Positions 42,027 through 52,070 of a DNA stretch of 64,000 nucleotides are shown piece after piece. Position 1 is the stretch's first letter. Every line of letters begins with the position of its first letter. The position numbers and the translations under genes were made by a program. The stretch is from positions 128,890 through 192,889 of the forward strand of contig DFOA01000031.1 of the NCBI GenBank assembly GCA_002381185.1, read 5' to 3'. Source of the stretch: Firmicutes bacterium UBA3553. GTDB lineage: Bacteria > Bacillota > Clostridia > Tissierellales > Sedimentibacteraceae. The notes below the pieces were generated by a model. It was not told the origin of the DNA and searched no databases. It saw only the letters and a program-made list of their open reading frames with translations.

Positions 42027-42650
42027 ATGAATTTTGAAGGCTTAAGCGATAAGCAAATTAAGATACTGCAATACATAAAAAATGAGTTAACATTAAGGGG
42101 TTATCCTCCATCCATCCGTGAAATCTGCAAAGCTGTAGGTTTAAGCTCTACTTCTTCAGTACATGCTCACTTAAACACATTAGAAGAAAAAGGTTATTTG
42201 AAAAAAGGAAATAATAAACGAAGAGCTCTTGAATTAATTGACGTTGATGATATCTGCTGCAATATGCCAAAAAAAGAAATCGTCAATGTCCCCATCATAG
42301 GAACTGTTACTGCCGGACAGCCTATTCTGGCTGTGGAAAATGTGGACGACACCCTCCCTATTTCAATTGATTTTGTGGGAAATAAGGATTCATATGTTTT
42401 AAAAGTAAAGGGTGAAAGCATGATTGAAGCCGGTATATTAAATGGAGATTACGTAGTGGTTAATCAGCAGAATACTGCTGAAAACGGAGATATAGTGGTT
42501 GCCCTGATAGATGATGCAGCAACTGTAAAAACCTTCTACAAGGAAAAAGACCACATTCGCCTTCAACCTGAAAATAAATCAATGGATCCTATACTAATTA
42601 AGGATCCGTATATACTTGGAGTTGTTAAGGCTGTTGTTAGAAAATATTAA
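42027..42650 (+). CDS. lexA: LexA repressor
   Basis: A 207-residue LexA. Winged-helix DNA-binding domain (SIREICKAVGLSSTSSVHAH), Ala-Gly self-cleavage site in IGTVTAGQPI, catalytic Ser in KGESMIEAG and Lys in ATVKTFYK. RecA-stimulated self-cleavage derepresses the SOS response. GAGGTG precedes the ATG. Divergent from the YneA-like gene with shared LexA boxes, implying autoregulation. Confidence 0.96.
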   Translation: MNFEGLSDKQIKILQYIKNELTLRGYPPSIREICKAVGLSSTSSVHAHLNTLEEKGYLKKGNNKRRALELIDVDDICCNMPKKEIVNVPIIGTVTAGQPILAVENVDDTLPISIDFVGNKDSYVLKVKGESMIEAGILNGDYVVVNQQNTAENGDIVVALIDDAATVKTFYKEKDHIRLQPENKSMDPILIKDPYILGVVKAVVRKY

Positions 42651-42841
42651 ACATAAAACCCTTTTAAAGTTTATAAGTCATTTTTTTAGATATATTCAGC
42701 TGGATATATCTTTTTTTTATTTTATAGTTGTATATAATACAAAAGAAATTACTTTATTTTAGCTTTAGTATAATGATAATAGCTTCTTAAATTGCTATAA
42801 TTGAATTATTAAATCTTATAATTAACGAAAGGATGACGTAG

Positions 42842-43768
42842 ATGGAAATAAAGAAGAGTTTAAAAGGTGAACTTTTATTATTGTTAACAGCCATAATATG
42901 GGGTACTTCTTTTGTATCACAAAAACTTGGAATGAATTATGTTGAGCCATTTACCTTTGGGGCATCAAGATTTTTACTTGGCGCATTGGTTTTAATACCG
43001 GTTATTTTATTTTTTGATAAGAAAAATAGTGCAAACAGTGAAAATAAAATAATTTATAATCGAAAAGATTTGATTGCAGGCGGAATTTTATGCGGTGCAT
43101 CGCTTTTTCTGGGAGCGTCTTTTCAACAGGTTGGAATTGTCTATACTACAGCAGGTAAAGCGGGTTTTATCACTGCGTTGTATATTGTACTGGTTCCTTT
43201 GTTCGGTATTTTTATGAAAAAGAGGATCAGCAAGTTGGTATGGATTAGTGTAGGTCTTGCTACGGTTGGGCTATATTTCCTCTGCATAAAGGAAGGATTT
43301 AATATACAACCCGGTGATGCCATTATAATGGCAGGTACAATTTTTTGGGCATTACAAATATTAATAGTGGATGCGTATAATGATAAAACTGAGGGTTTGA
43401 AATTATCCTGTATACAATTTATAACAGCAGGTATATTATCTGCAATAGCTGCTATAATCTTTGAAAATCCAAGTTTAGAAACAATAATTGATTGTTCCGG
43501 ACCGATACTTTATACAGCAGTTATGGTGGTCGGAGTTGCATATACGCTGCAAATAATCGGCCAGAAAGCTACAGATCCTAATGTGGCTGCAATTATATTA
43601 AGCCTGGAATCATTATTTGCGGTAATAAGCGGAGCTTTCTTTTTGAAAGAAACTATGAGCATAAAGGAAATTGCCGGGTGTGTTCTGATGTTTGCTGCAG
43701 TAATAATCACTCAGATCAATCCAAAAGAAAAAACTGATGAAACAGAAGATTCATCAGCTAGTTATTAA
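42842..43768 (+). CDS. EamA-family (DMT) transporter
   Basis: A 308-residue, ten-helix protein with two EamA repeats. The first begins LLLLTAIIWGTSFVSQKLGM, and the end of the second is LSLESLFAVISGAFFLKETM. Such proteins export amino acids or metabolites. The C-terminus overlaps the convergent PucR gene by 11 bp. Substrate unknown. Confidence 0.88.
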   Translation: MEIKKSLKGELLLLLTAIIWGTSFVSQKLGMNYVEPFTFGASRFLLGALVLIPVILFFDKKNSANSENKIIYNRKDLIAGGILCGASLFLGASFQQVGIVYTTAGKAGFITALYIVLVPLFGIFMKKRISKLVWISVGLATVGLYFLCIKEGFNIQPGDAIIMAGTIFWALQILIVDAYNDKTEGLKLSCIQFITAGILSAIAAIIFENPSLETIIDCSGPILYTAVMVVGVAYTLQIIGQKATDPNVAAIILSLESLFAVISGAFFLKETMSIKEIAGCVLMFAAVIITQINPKEKTDETEDSSASY

Positions 43769-44909
43769 TAATTTTATATAATTTAATTGCAATTGATAGT
43801 TGTTCATAGAAGCTGCCTTCATAATTTTCCATGTTGAGCAGCTCTTTTATTTTGCCTATTCTGTATCTGACGGTATTTTTGTGCAAAAATAAAGATTCTG
43901 CAGTTTCAATTATTCTGCCTTCATTTTCAACATATTTGACAGTAGTTTCAAATAACTGAGTGTTGTACTTATCATCATGATTTTTAATGGGAAGTATTAC
44001 TCTGTCATAGAATTTTCTTATCCAGATTTCATCAATATAAGGAAGAAGTATCATGTATATTCCAATATCATTAAACTCATTTAATGAGTTATTTGATATT
44101 TCTCCTGTCTTCTCAGAATAAAGACTTTCATTTATCGCATCGTCCAATTCTCCAAGATCATAATGAATGTCGCTTATGCCAATGTAATATTCATCTTTTT
44201 CAATATTGGCATTATCCAATAGAGCGTTTAATGTGGATTGTTTGTTACTGATTTTTTCGCCGGTATAAATCAATAAAATACCGTTTCTGTACTTTAAAAC
44301 AGAGCTGTGCAAATCAAATCTTTTGTTTCTTCGTAATTTTTCTATTAAAAATATTATATTTGTGTTTTCAGAATGTGTTTTTCTCTTGCAATAAAGTATA
44401 AAAAACTGTTCTTTAAAGCTGCTGTTTATTTCTAACGCAATTTCCTTTACAGATGTCTTGTTCAGATTCTGCCTTATGAGGATATCAATCTTTCCCTCCA
44501 ACAGGTCATAATTATCTGCCGTCTTTATATTCTCCATTACTTCGGTTATTATATCCTCAAAGTAAGCGCTGTTATCAAATATGAATATGGGAAAAGATTT
44601 TGAATTTGCATATTCAATAACCTCTGATGGAAGTTCGTTGTAATAAATATTTTTAACCGCTAAACCGCAAGATCTGTCCTCTATAAGGTTTTTAACTGCT
44701 TCCAGTATATATTCTGAATTATCCTTGGCAAACAACAAACTGGACAGCACAAACTCTCCTTTGATGAACTGCCCTTTCATATTAGAAAAAAACTCCCAGT
44801 CAAGTATTCCTACCTTTTCAATCAGATTATTCAGTCCGTCAAATCCTGATATTAGCTTGAAGTTTTTAAAGGTATTCAGCTTTGTCGCCTCTAATATTGT
44901 TATAGCCAT
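43758..44909 (-). CDS. PucR-family transcriptional regulator
   Basis: A 383-residue regulator. N-terminal PucR-like sensory domain (about 1-130) and a C-terminal PucR helix-turn-helix (ETAESLFLHKNTVRYRIGKI). PucR/CdaR proteins respond to purine or sugar-acid metabolites; the effector is not deducible here. It overlaps the convergent EamA gene at the 3' end and is transcribed in the same direction as the cluster upstream. Confidence 0.88.
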   Translation of the reverse strand: MAITILEATKLNTFKNFKLISGFDGLNNLIEKVGILDWEFFSNMKGQFIKGEFVLSSLLFAKDNSEYILEAVKNLIEDRSCGLAVKNIYYNELPSEVIEYANSKSFPIFIFDNSAYFEDIITEVMENIKTADNYDLLEGKIDILIRQNLNKTSVKEIALEINSSFKEQFFILYCKRKTHSENTNIIFLIEKLRRNKRFDLHSSVLKYRNGILLIYTGEKISNKQSTLNALLDNANIEKDEYYIGISDIHYDLGELDDAINESLYSEKTGEISNNSLNEFNDIGIYMILLPYIDEIWIRKFYDRVILPIKNHDDKYNTQLFETTVKYVENEGRIIETAESLFLHKNTVRYRIGKIKELLNMENYEGSFYEQLSIAIKLYKIINN

Positions 44910-44924
44910 GGATGCTCCCTAAAA

Positions 44925-44940
44925 GGGACCATATGGTCCC
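44925..44940 (-). terminator. Palindromic terminator
   Basis: GGGACCATATGGTCCC is a perfect 16-bp dyad followed on the minus strand by TTTTAGGG, between the lyase gene and the PucR gene. Confidence 0.55.
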
Positions 44941-44955
44941 CCTTGATAGTTAAGT

Positions 44956-46254
44956 TTATTGTATAATTAGGTTTTTTATTTCTTCAAACTCCATCATCTT
45001 TTCAAGGGCCAGCATTACACCCAGTTTAGCATGGTCATAGAACAAACCGCCTTGAATATAGGCTATGTACGGAGGTCTCATGGGTGCATCGGCGCTTAAT
45101 TCAATTGATGACCCTGACACAAAGGCACCTGATGCCATTATAACCTGATTTGTATAACCCGGCATATCCCATGGAACAGGAGAAACATGGGCGTCAACGG
45201 GAGAAGCTGCCTGAATTGCTTCACATAATTTAATAACCATATCTTTGTTATTAAATTTAATTGCCTGAATAATATCGCTTCTTTTATCATCTAATGTGGG
45301 AGTTATTTCAAATCCTAATGAATTGAATACTCCCCCAAATAAAAGTGCCCCTTTTAAAGCTTCTGACACTATGTGGGGAGCAAAAAATAGTCCTTGCAAT
45401 GTGTTTCTTGTGCTTCCGTATGTAAGTCCTATTTCTCTTCCTACTCCAGGAGCTGTCAGACGGTTTGCAATCCTGTCAATAATAATTTTTTTGCCTGCAA
45501 CATATCCTCCTGACAATGCGATTCCACCGCCGGGGTTTTTGATTAATGAACCAACCACAACATCTGCTCCTATATCTGATGGTTCAATTTCTTCTATGAA
45601 CTCGCCGTAGCAGTTATCTACCATTATATAAATATTGGGATAAACTTCTCTAATTTTTTCTATTGCATTTTTTATTTTGGCTAATGTTAAAGCAGGTCTG
45701 AAGCTGTAGCCTGTTGAGCGCTGAATCATCAAAAGCTTAGTTTTCATTGTTACTTCTTTTACTGCGCTTTCCCAATCGATATCATTATTGTAAAGAGGAA
45801 TTTCCTTATAATTAACTCCTATTTCTTTTAAATTGCAAGGTTCGTTCCCTTCCTGGCCAAGCACGGTAAGCATTGTGTCATAAGGACGCCCTGATATTGC
45901 AATTACTTCATCTCCATAATTTAACAGAGATGATAGTGTTAAATATAAAGCGTGTGTTCCAGATGCTATAGATGGTCTTACCAATGCATCCTCAGTGTGA
46001 AAAACAGATGCAAATATTTTTTCTGCTTTTTCTCTTCCCGGGTCATCATACCCATATCCCGTATTCCAATAAAAATTGGTGTAATCAAGCTTATGCTCCT
46101 GCATGGCACTGATGACTTTATATTGATTATATTCTCTGGTTTCTTCTATATTTTCAAAATATTTTTCTTTTATGGAACTTTCAATTTTTGTTACATAGTT
46201 AAAAACAGTTCTGCTAATGCCAAACTGTTTACATAATATATCTTCTGTCGACAT
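44956..46254 (-). CDS. Methionine gamma-lyase-family PLP enzyme (YnbB-like)
   Basis: A 432-residue fold-type I PLP protein of the 'aluminium resistance/methionine gamma-lyase family' group. The PLP-lysine segment is VVGSLIKNPGGGIALSGGYV, the aspartate is in IMVDNCYGEF, and the N-terminal FYWNTGYGYDDPGREKAEKI is characteristic. It lies 2 bp after hfq in many Firmicutes-like clusters, as here. True substrate is unsettled in the family. Confidence 0.9.
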   Translation of the reverse strand: MSTEDILCKQFGISRTVFNYVTKIESSIKEKYFENIEETREYNQYKVISAMQEHKLDYTNFYWNTGYGYDDPGREKAEKIFASVFHTEDALVRPSIASGTHALYLTLSSLLNYGDEVIAISGRPYDTMLTVLGQEGNEPCNLKEIGVNYKEIPLYNNDIDWESAVKEVTMKTKLLMIQRSTGYSFRPALTLAKIKNAIEKIREVYPNIYIMVDNCYGEFIEEIEPSDIGADVVVGSLIKNPGGGIALSGGYVAGKKIIIDRIANRLTAPGVGREIGLTYGSTRNTLQGLFFAPHIVSEALKGALLFGGVFNSLGFEITPTLDDKRSDIIQAIKFNNKDMVIKLCEAIQAASPVDAHVSPVPWDMPGYTNQVIMASGAFVSGSSIELSADAPMRPPYIAYIQGGLFYDHAKLGVMLALEKMMEFEEIKNLIIQ

Positions 46255-46256
46255 TT

Positions 46257-46493
46257 TTACTCCTCTATAGTTTCATTGCTGAATAGTCTTACCTGCCTAA
46301 ATGGCAGTATTGATGTAATTGCGTGCTTGTAAACCAACTGCTGGCCTTTATCTGTTTCAATGAAAACAACATAATTGTCAAAGCCGACTACAGTTCCCGT
46401 AAGCTTGTAACCATTGTTTAAAAATATTGTAATGGTTATTTTTTCTCTTCTTACGTTATTTAAGAAAGAATCCTGTAAATTGATATTATTCAT
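46257..46493 (-). CDS. hfq: RNA chaperone Hfq
   Basis: A 78-residue Sm-like protein. Sm1 is INLQDSFLNNVRREKITITI, followed by the characteristic NGYKLTGTVVGFDNYVVFIE, and Sm2 is QLVYKHAITSILP. It forms a hexamer that pairs small RNAs with mRNAs. Directly follows miaA by 10 bp, the conserved miaA-hfq order. Confidence 0.97.
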   Translation of the reverse strand: MNNINLQDSFLNNVRREKITITIFLNNGYKLTGTVVGFDNYVVFIETDKGQQLVYKHAITSILPFRQVRLFSNETIEE

Positions 46494-46503
46494 TTTTTCC
46501 TCC

Positions 46504-47439
46504 TCATATATGGTTGTTTAAATATTCATACATTTCATCAACAGTTAAATCAATTTCATTAATATCTTTTATATGGAACCATTTCACATTTTCATCCTTA
46601 AGAAACCATGTATACTGTCGTTTAGCAAATCTTCTGGTATTGCGCTTAAGGATATTTACAGCTTCTTCAAAGGTTAAATTTCCTTCAAGATAATCAATTA
46701 TTTCTTTGTAACCTATAGCTTGCATAGAAACCATGTCCCGGGTATACCCTTTTTCTAACAGCCCCTTAACTTCATCGATTAAACCTTCAGAAATCATTTT
46801 ATCTACGCGTTGATTAATTCTTTCATAAAGAATTTTTCTGTCCATGGAAAGCCCCACTAAAATACATTCGTATTTATCGCTTGCCTTTCTTATATCTGTA
46901 TTAAGTTCAGAAAATTTAATGCCAGTTATGTCATAGACCTCTAATGCACGTATAACTCTTTTTACATTATTTTTATGAATTTTTTCTGCTGCAACCGGAT
47001 CAATTCTCTTAAGCTTTTCATAAAGAGCATCTTCACCATGTTCCTTATGATAATAATTATAGTAATCTCTTAATTTCTCATTGGATTTTGCATTTCCGAA
47101 ATCTAAATCATATATAAGCGAATTTACGTATAAACCGCTGCCTCCCACTATAATAGGAATATTACCGCAGAGCTGTATGTTATCTATAATTTTTTCAGAA
47201 TCTGCCTTAAAATCCGATACTGAATAATCTTCATCCGGACTGACAATATCTATCATGTGATGGACTATTCCCTGCATTTCATTCTCTGAAATTTTAGCTG
47301 ATCCTATATTCATTTCTTTGTAAATTTGCACTGAATCAGCGGAAACTATTTCTGTTTTAAGTTTTTTTGCAAGTTCAACAGACACATATGTCTTTCCCAC
47401 AGCAGTAGGACCTACAATTACTATTATTTTATTACCCAT
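46504..47439 (-). CDS. miaA: tRNA dimethylallyltransferase MiaA
   Basis: A 311-residue enzyme. P-loop GPTAVGKT, then SADSVQIYKEMNIGSAK and the DMAPP-binding GGSGLYVNSLIYDLDFG. It adds dimethylallyl to A37 of tRNAs reading U-starting codons; MiaB (52071) completes ms2i6A. In the mutS-mutL-miaA-hfq order. Confidence 0.96.
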   Translation of the reverse strand: MGNKIIVIVGPTAVGKTYVSVELAKKLKTEIVSADSVQIYKEMNIGSAKISENEMQGIVHHMIDIVSPDEDYSVSDFKADSEKIIDNIQLCGNIPIIVGGSGLYVNSLIYDLDFGNAKSNEKLRDYYNYYHKEHGEDALYEKLKRIDPVAAEKIHKNNVKRVIRALEVYDITGIKFSELNTDIRKASDKYECILVGLSMDRKILYERINQRVDKMISEGLIDEVKGLLEKGYTRDMVSMQAIGYKEIIDYLEGNLTFEEAVNILKRNTRRFAKRQYTWFLKDENVKWFHIKDINEIDLTVDEMYEYLNNHI

Positions 47440-47457
47440 TTATTTTGAATTCCTTCA

Positions 47458-49359
47458 TTAATTTTGTATTCTTTCAAACATTTTTTCAATTTCATATTTG
47501 GTCATTTTTATTATGATCGGCCTTCCGTGAGGGCATGTGTACGGATTATCAGCATTGCTTAAGTCGTTTAACAGCGCCTTAACCTCCTGAAGATGAAGCT
47601 TGTCACCTGCTTTAACCGATTTTACACATGCATTCTTAATTATTTTATCAAGCTCTAAATTTATGTCTTTTTTGCTTATGTTTTTCAGGGAATCAAGTAT
47701 TGTATAAAATATGTCTTTTATATTTGAATCTCTGAAAATACCAGGTATGTTATTTATAAGTATAGCATTTATTCCAAAGTTTTCAAGGTCAAAGCCTAAA
47801 TTTTCAAATATTTCTACGTTATTCATCGCAGCGTAGTAATCCTCATAGGATAAATTGATTACTTCAGGCACTAAAAGCTCCTGACGAATAATTTCCCTTG
47901 AGTTAAACTGGTTTAAAAATCTTTCATAGTTTATTCTTTCGTGTGCGGCATGCTGGTCTATCATATACATTTCAGTTTTATCAAGGCTTTCGCATATGAT
48001 ATATGTATCCATTACTATACCTATAACCGACAGCTCAGGAAGCTTCCGCTCATCCTTTTCAATCTCAATAAAACTCTGCTGTTCTGGTTCATACTGCTGT
48101 TTCGGCTCATCATCAACTAAAACTTCTTTTTCTATTTCTTCTTCATCGGCTTTTTCTATGATTTCATCAAATATATTTTTAGGTTCATTATTTAAATTGA
48201 TTTCAGTAAATTTAATATTGCTGTAATCATCCTGGTTAACTTCCCCGAATATATTACTTGGTCTTTTCGCTTCATAATTACTTAAATTTTCAAAGATCGA
48301 AGGCTTTATATTTTCAGACTTGCCTGAGTAATTGTGAATTATTGTTTCTTTTTTAACTTCCTTAATAATACTGTTTGAATGAAGCGCATCGAAAACTGCT
48401 CTTTTTATTTCGTTTAGCGTAAAATCTTCGTTTTGGAAACGAATTTCGGTCTTTGCAGGATGCACATTCACATCTACCAGGGACGGATCTATTTCTATTT
48501 TTAAAAAGCATGCTGGATACTTGCTTTTAGGAAGCAGCGTGTTATAGGCCGCTTCAATAAAATAGTTCATCCGTTTATGCTTTATATATCTTCCGTTTAC
48601 AAAGACTATCTGAAGTTTTCTGTTGCCCCTATAATAGTTTAAATTCGTTGTAAAACCTGTAATTTTCAAGCTGCTGCTTTCATATTGCACTTTCAGCAGC
48701 GAGTTGTACAAATTCTTTTCGTAGAGGCTTGAGATAGTATTTAAGAAGTTATTTGTTTTAGGTGTTCTAAATGCAACATTGTTGTTGTTAATGTATTTGA
48801 ACGAAATATTTTCTTTGCTCAATGCCAGGGAAACGACTATTTCATTAATATTGCCGCTTTCTGACGCATCACTTTTTAAGAATTTCTTTCTTGCAGGAAC
48901 ATTGTAAAACAGGTCTGTTACAGCAATGGTTGTTCCTACAGGGCATCCGATATCTTCTTTTGACACAATATTTCCGCCTTCAATAGTTACCCTTGTCCCA
49001 AGCAAGTCATCTTTGGTCCTGGTTATCATCTCCACTCGGGCGACTGCCGCAATGCTTGCCAGAGCTTCACCTCTGAAGCCGAGAGTATGAAGGGAGCTTA
49101 AATCATCGGAGGAAATAATCTTGCTGGTGCAGTGCCTTTTAAAGGCATCATCCACTTCATCTTTATCAATGCCTTTTCCGTTATCTGCTATACGTATTAG
49201 ACTTTTGCCGCCGTTTTTAATTTCAACAATTATTTCATCGGCACCTGCATCTATGGAATTCTCGACTAACTCCTTGACTATTGATTTGGGATTTTCAATG
49301 ACCTCTCCGGCAGCTATTTTATTAATGGTTTCATTATCCAACAAGTGTATTTTAGCCAT
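47458..49359 (-). CDS. mutL: DNA mismatch repair protein MutL
   Basis: A 633-residue MutL. N-terminal GHKL ATPase (KELVENSIDAGADEIIVEIK; LGFRGEALASIAAV) and C-terminal dimerisation/endonuclease domain with DQHAAHERINYE and the terminal CPHGRPIII zinc segment. Endonuclease-type MutL, as in species without MutH. Immediately downstream of mutS (11-bp gap). Confidence 0.96.
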   Translation of the reverse strand: MAKIHLLDNETINKIAAGEVIENPKSIVKELVENSIDAGADEIIVEIKNGGKSLIRIADNGKGIDKDEVDDAFKRHCTSKIISSDDLSSLHTLGFRGEALASIAAVARVEMITRTKDDLLGTRVTIEGGNIVSKEDIGCPVGTTIAVTDLFYNVPARKKFLKSDASESGNINEIVVSLALSKENISFKYINNNNVAFRTPKTNNFLNTISSLYEKNLYNSLLKVQYESSSLKITGFTTNLNYYRGNRKLQIVFVNGRYIKHKRMNYFIEAAYNTLLPKSKYPACFLKIEIDPSLVDVNVHPAKTEIRFQNEDFTLNEIKRAVFDALHSNSIIKEVKKETIIHNYSGKSENIKPSIFENLSNYEAKRPSNIFGEVNQDDYSNIKFTEINLNNEPKNIFDEIIEKADEEEIEKEVLVDDEPKQQYEPEQQSFIEIEKDERKLPELSVIGIVMDTYIICESLDKTEMYMIDQHAAHERINYERFLNQFNSREIIRQELLVPEVINLSYEDYYAAMNNVEIFENLGFDLENFGINAILINNIPGIFRDSNIKDIFYTILDSLKNISKKDINLELDKIIKNACVKSVKAGDKLHLQEVKALLNDLSNADNPYTCPHGRPIIIKMTKYEIEKMFERIQN

Positions 49360-49370
49360 AATATACCTTC

Positions 49371-51995
49371 TTAAATGTGTCTTGATTTTTCTATTAATTC
49401 GTTTAAAAGAGTAAATGCTTTTACAGGTGTTATATTGTTTATATCTATGTTTTTAATGCTGTCTGCCAGTTCCTTATATTCCTTGTTTTTGCTTTTTTCC
49501 AACGGGTCTGACTGGAACATGGATACCTGGAAATTATCAGTCACTCTTTCCTTTTTCTTTTTGGCAAATGGTTTATTTATGTCACTTTCATCCAATTGTC
49601 TTAATATTTCCTTTGCTCTAACAACAACATCATCAGGAAGCCCCGCAAGATTGGCAACCTGAATGCCGTAGCTTCTGTCTACGCTTCCCTCTGCTATTTT
49701 TCTCAGAAATATTATCTTATCATCAGTTTCTTTTATTAAGATTCTATAGTTTTTAACGCTTTTTAATTTGCTTTCAAGTTCTGAAAGTTCATGATAGTGC
49801 GTGGCAAACAAAGTCTTTGCCTTGATTTTTTTAGTTATATATTCAACAACGCTCCATGCGATGCTTAATCCGTCGTATGTACTTGTTCCTCTTCCTATTT
49901 CGTCCAGAATCAACAAGCTGTTTTCTGTGGCATTGTTAAGTATATTTGAAACCTCGCTCATTTCAACCATGAATGTGCTTTGTCCCTGAGACAAATCGTC
50001 TGAAGCACCTACACGTGTGAATATTTTATCCAGTATGCATATTTCAGCGCTTTTAGCCGGAATAAAGCTTCCTATGTGGGCAAGAAGAGCAATCAGTGCA
50101 ACCTGTCTCATATAAGTTGATTTCCCTGCCATGTTCGGTCCCGTAATAATTGACATTCGTTGTTCCTTGTTGTCTATGAAGGTGTCGTTTGGAACAAACA
50201 TTTCATTTTTCATTATTTTTTCAATTACAGGATGTCTGCCGTCCGTAATTTTAATATAACCCGTATTATTCATTTCAGGTCTTACATAATTATTCTTCAC
50301 TGCTGCTATGGCCAGAGAGTTTAATGTGTCAATAACGGCAATGCTGTATGCTGTTTCCTGTATTCTTACAACCTGATCTTTAATATGCTGCCTGATTTGA
50401 AGGAACAATTCATATTCAAGCTTCATCATCTGCTCGTCGGCATTTAAAATCTTAGCTTCCATTTCCTTTAATTCAGGTGTAACATATCTTTCGCAGTTAG
50501 CTAATGTCTGTTTTCTGATATAGTAATCAGGAACAAGATTCATATAGGACTTGGTGACTTCCAAATAATACCCAAATACCTTTGTATATCCTATTTTTAG
50601 ATTTTTTATGCCTGTAGCTTCTCTTTCTTTGTTTTGAAGCTCCGAAATCCAGTTTTTTCCGTTAATTGTAATTTCTTTTATTTCATCAAGCTCATCATTG
50701 TAGCCTTGCTTAATGATTCCGCCTTCTTTTACGGAAACGGGAGGCTCATCTACTATTGCTCTGTCAATCAGCTCATAAATATCCTTTAAGATATCAAAGT
50801 TTTCATAAATATCAACAAACATTTTTGATTTCAAATGTGATATTTCTGATTTCAAATCCGGCAGATTAGATACTGACTGTTTCAAAGAGTTCATATCTCT
50901 ACCGCTGCAGTTTCCGTACACAATCCTGCTTATAAGCCGTTCAATATCATATACAGTTTTTAAATATTCTCTGATGTTGTTGGATACCATTACGTTGTTA
51001 TAGAGCTCTTCAACGGCATCTAATCTGTTGTTAATGAGATTTATGTTTTTGAGAGGTTCTTCAATCCACTTTTTAAGCTGGCGTCCGCCCATGGCTGTGT
51101 TTGTATAGTCCAGGACATTGTACAAAGTGCCTTGTCCCTTTTTTCCACGAACGGTTTCTATAAGCTCAAGATTTTTTCTTGTGCTTGAGTCCAGGTACAA
51201 GTATTCTCCCACATTGTAAAAATGAAGCTTGTTTAATTGCTCCAGGGAAGTTTTCTGCGTCTTATACAAGTAATTAATAAGCATTCCCAGAGACATGACT
51301 GCATAATTGTTGTCTGACAGACCAAAGGAATCCAGAGATACAACATTGAAATGTTTTAAAATTATTGACTTATATTCATTGTAGCTTAATATATCGGAGC
51401 AGTTCATCATAGAATCAATTGAATCAATGCCCGTCAGCATGTTTGATATTATTTCGGAAGGATTAATTTTTAAAATTTCTTCTTTTAATAAATCAAACTT
51501 TTTGCTGTTATTTATATCAAAATCACTTAAGCGTATATTTTCGGTAACATACAAATCTCCGGTTGAAATATCTGCATAGCACATTCCGAAACCTTTGTCT
51601 ATGTATGTGCAGCACAAATAATTGTTGCTTTTTTCATCAAGCATGTTCTGGTCAATTATTGTGCCCGGAGTTATTACCCTTACAACATCACGCTTTACTA
51701 TTCCCTTTGCTTCTGAAGGGTCTTCCAGCTGCTCGCATATTGCAACCTTGTAGCCGTTTTCAATCAGCTTTGGGATGTAGCTGTCAATTGCATGAAAAGG
51801 AACTCCGCACATAGGGGCTCTTTCCTCTTGGCCGCAGTCACGGCCCGTAAGTGCGATTTCCAAAACCTTGGAGGCAGTTATCGCATCTTCAAAAAACATT
51901 TCATAAAAGTCCCCAAGCCTGTACATAAGTATGCAGTCCGGATATTGTTCTTTAATACCCAGATACTGTTCCATCATAGGTGTATACTTTGCCAT
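49371..51995 (-). CDS. mutS: DNA mismatch repair protein MutS
   Basis: An 874-residue MutS1. N-terminal mismatch-binding YRLGDFYEMFFEDA (the F-x-E motif), connector, lever and clamp domains, and C-terminal ABC ATPase with GPNMAGKSTYMRQ and LLILDEIGRGTSTYDGLSIA. AAGGTGG precedes the start. Heads the mutSL-miaA-hfq group. Confidence 0.97.
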   Translation of the reverse strand: MAKYTPMMEQYLGIKEQYPDCILMYRLGDFYEMFFEDAITASKVLEIALTGRDCGQEERAPMCGVPFHAIDSYIPKLIENGYKVAICEQLEDPSEAKGIVKRDVVRVITPGTIIDQNMLDEKSNNYLCCTYIDKGFGMCYADISTGDLYVTENIRLSDFDINNSKKFDLLKEEILKINPSEIISNMLTGIDSIDSMMNCSDILSYNEYKSIILKHFNVVSLDSFGLSDNNYAVMSLGMLINYLYKTQKTSLEQLNKLHFYNVGEYLYLDSSTRKNLELIETVRGKKGQGTLYNVLDYTNTAMGGRQLKKWIEEPLKNINLINNRLDAVEELYNNVMVSNNIREYLKTVYDIERLISRIVYGNCSGRDMNSLKQSVSNLPDLKSEISHLKSKMFVDIYENFDILKDIYELIDRAIVDEPPVSVKEGGIIKQGYNDELDEIKEITINGKNWISELQNKEREATGIKNLKIGYTKVFGYYLEVTKSYMNLVPDYYIRKQTLANCERYVTPELKEMEAKILNADEQMMKLEYELFLQIRQHIKDQVVRIQETAYSIAVIDTLNSLAIAAVKNNYVRPEMNNTGYIKITDGRHPVIEKIMKNEMFVPNDTFIDNKEQRMSIITGPNMAGKSTYMRQVALIALLAHIGSFIPAKSAEICILDKIFTRVGASDDLSQGQSTFMVEMSEVSNILNNATENSLLILDEIGRGTSTYDGLSIAWSVVEYITKKIKAKTLFATHYHELSELESKLKSVKNYRILIKETDDKIIFLRKIAEGSVDRSYGIQVANLAGLPDDVVVRAKEILRQLDESDINKPFAKKKKERVTDNFQVSMFQSDPLEKSKNKEYKELADSIKNIDINNITPVKAFTLLNELIEKSRHI

Positions 51996-52070
51996 ACAAA
52001 ACCACCTTTCTTAACGATTGATGAGCAATTGATTTGTCCATCTCTAATCAATCGCTCCATCCATTCAAAT